From the NCBI GenBank assembly GCA_902525575.1, contig CABZHU010000002.1, positions 18,467 through 82,466 on the forward strand: a stretch of 64,000 bases of DNA. Direction: 5' to 3'. Shown one piece after another: positions 63,098 through 64,000 of the stretch. Under the pieces are notes generated by a model. That model was not told where the DNA came from. It made no database searches and saw only the letters and a program-made list of their open reading frames with translations. Within the stretch, counting starts at the first letter, position 1; the number at the start of each line of letters is the position of its first letter. Origin of the DNA: an uncultured Pelagibacteraceae bacterium (lineage in GTDB: Bacteria > Pseudomonadota > Alphaproteobacteria > Pelagibacterales > AG-422-B15). Position numbers and translations under genes: made by a program.

Positions 63098-64000
63098 TTA
63101 TGGTAACTTCATATTGGTAAAATACCAATCATAAAAATAGGTAACAGCCGACTCATTCTGAGAAAGAACCCCAGGACTAAAAGAATGAGACAATAAGCCA
63201 TTTTGGTTATTTTCAATTATGGTTGTGTCGTGTGCAGTAGTTACGTCCCATATGTGAGTTAAATTTTCTTCATTAAAATCTATGCCCTCTTCAGCTTCCT
63301 CATTGACTAACCAAATCAATTCAACTTCAGATTGCAAAATTGATAATGGTTTAAATATAAACATAACTCCAAAGTCATTTGTAAAGTAACAACAGCCAAA
63401 AGGATTAAAACTTACTTGGGATAAACCACCATCAAATTCTTTAAACTGACCCATTAGTTTAGAGGCTGGTTTACCATCTTTAGTTTGTGATAAATTTCCA
63501 TTACCAATGGGTGTACGGTCCACGTATCGATTTAATCCCTTACTTAATCCTTCTTCAGTTTCTAAATATGTTTTTGAGGGAATTCCTTTTGTTTTACAAT
63601 CCTCAATCCATGGTTGAATCTTTTTTAAATATTCTTGTGTTTCTTTTTCTGGGGCCGTTCCAAGACCGGCACCCATGGTGAATACCCAGTCTTTTTCATG
63701 TACTGAGCATAGCTCTGGATGTGCTGGACCACAGTGATAGCATTCTTGGAAATTTTCTAGGACAAGTTTGAAATTAGCTTTCGTAGGATATTTTCGTCTA
63801 GCAGCAATCTTTGCCTTTTCAGGATTATGAAAATTTACAAGCTCAGTCAATGGAGCAATAAACTCATTGAAATCCATTGGTTCATCCATTGAAAGATTTA
63901 TGAATATCAAGCCTTGATAGATATTTATATGACAAGGCTTTAAACCCCAATCTTCCATTTTAAAATCATCTGGCATGTAGCGTGCTGACTTTAATTCTCC
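63098..64000 (-). CDS. Rieske-type ring-hydroxylating oxygenase, alpha subunit, 5' end outside window
   Basis: The last 300 residues, open to the right edge; an internal ATG at 63974-63976 is not the true start because the frame continues as 'GELKSARY' upstream. The segment 'LKPCHINIYQGLIFINLS' leads to the catalytic domain. The iron-site motif is intact: 'NFQECYHCGPAHPELCSVH' (two His five apart) and the acidic 'WDVTTAHD'. It resembles the group V enzymes that demethylate quaternary amines such as glycine betaine, stachydrine or carnitine. The Rieske half should lie just outside the window. Confidence 0.9.
   Translation of the reverse strand, partial: GELKSARYMPDDFKMEDWGLKPCHINIYQGLIFINLSMDEPMDFNEFIAPLTELVNFHNPEKAKIAARRKYPTKANFKLVLENFQECYHCGPAHPELCSVHEKDWVFTMGAGLGTAPEKETQEYLKKIQPWIEDCKTKGIPSKTYLETEEGLSKGLNRYVDRTPIGNGNLSQTKDGKPASKLMGQFKEFDGGLSQVSFNPFGCCYFTNDFGVMFIFKPLSILQSEVELIWLVNEEAEEGIDFNEENLTHIWDVTTAHDTTIIENNQNGLLSHSFSPGVLSQNESAVTYFYDWYFTNMKLP

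Noticed and set aside
1-64000. CRISPR arrays, insertion sequences, prophage or tandem repeats
   Set aside because: No regularly spaced repeats, transposase, integrase or phage structural genes were seen; A/T runs are explained by base composition.

Overview
The window is strongly AT-rich, gene-dense chromosomal DNA with very short spacers and many stop/start overlaps. It looks like a streamlined marine alphaproteobacterium. Several gene orders are typical of that class: pckA-chvI-chvG-(ahcY)-tsaE-amgK-murU; (rnd)-kpsF-lptC-lptA-lptB; TIGR02300-aroA-cmk-rpsA-ihfB-pyrF-trpF-trpB-trpA-accD-folC with trxA opposite; and a GTTC-N7-GTTC type LexA box. Base composition and catabolic content (LLM oxygenase, Rieske oxygenases, polyamine-type ABC uptake, glutamine-synthetase-like ligase) fit a free-living oceanic heterotroph. 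The HIMB59/AEGEAN-169 or SAR11-like sphere is my best guess, but it is an inference from gene content only. I saw no insertion sequences, prophage, CRISPR array or rRNA.

Layout. 0-9.5 kb: partial ABC ATPase, zinc-finger protein, polA, a nucleotidyltransferase-cupin fusion, an MFS transporter, pckA, and the ChvI/ChvG two-component system. 9.5-14.5 kb: ahcY, tsaE and the amgK-murU cell-wall recycling pair, a DsbA-like protein, hspQ and yciB. 14.5-25.7 kb: accessory genes (TauD-type dioxygenase, DMT exporters, alkylsulfatase-like lipoprotein, HupE/PPIase/DUF3604 group, amt, dienelactone hydrolase). 25.7-29.8 kb: an SOS umuD, a chimeric umuC-RNase D gene, kpsF-lptCAB and tRNA-Ala. 29.8-40.1 kb: the core aroA to folC block, including an unusual trpB/trpA pair. 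40.1-42.9 kb: rmuC, sbcB and a small Cys-rich protein. 42.9-48.6 kb: a five-gene catabolic operon (ALDH, hydrolase, AA_synth family, ThDP enzyme, LLM oxygenase). 48.7-53.4 kb: SH3 protein, pdxH, small membrane proteins, DjlA-like, DMT, ECH and AlaX. 53.4-64 kb: amine/polyamine uptake and oxidation genes (GS-like ligase, a Rieske-less RHO paralogue, amidase, PotD/A/C/B-like ABC transporter, FAD amine oxidase, and a second RHO running off the end).

The points most worth following are: (1) an intact reading frame joining the 5' part of umuC to the 3' part of RNase D; (2) TrpB and TrpA that keep cofactor and phosphate sites but have changed substrate and inter-subunit motifs together; (3) a ring-hydroxylating-oxygenase paralogue that has lost its Rieske cluster segment and one iron-binding His; (4) the five-gene LLM/ThDP/AA_synth/hydrolase/ALDH operon of unknown substrate; (5) the nucleotidyltransferase-cupin fusion.
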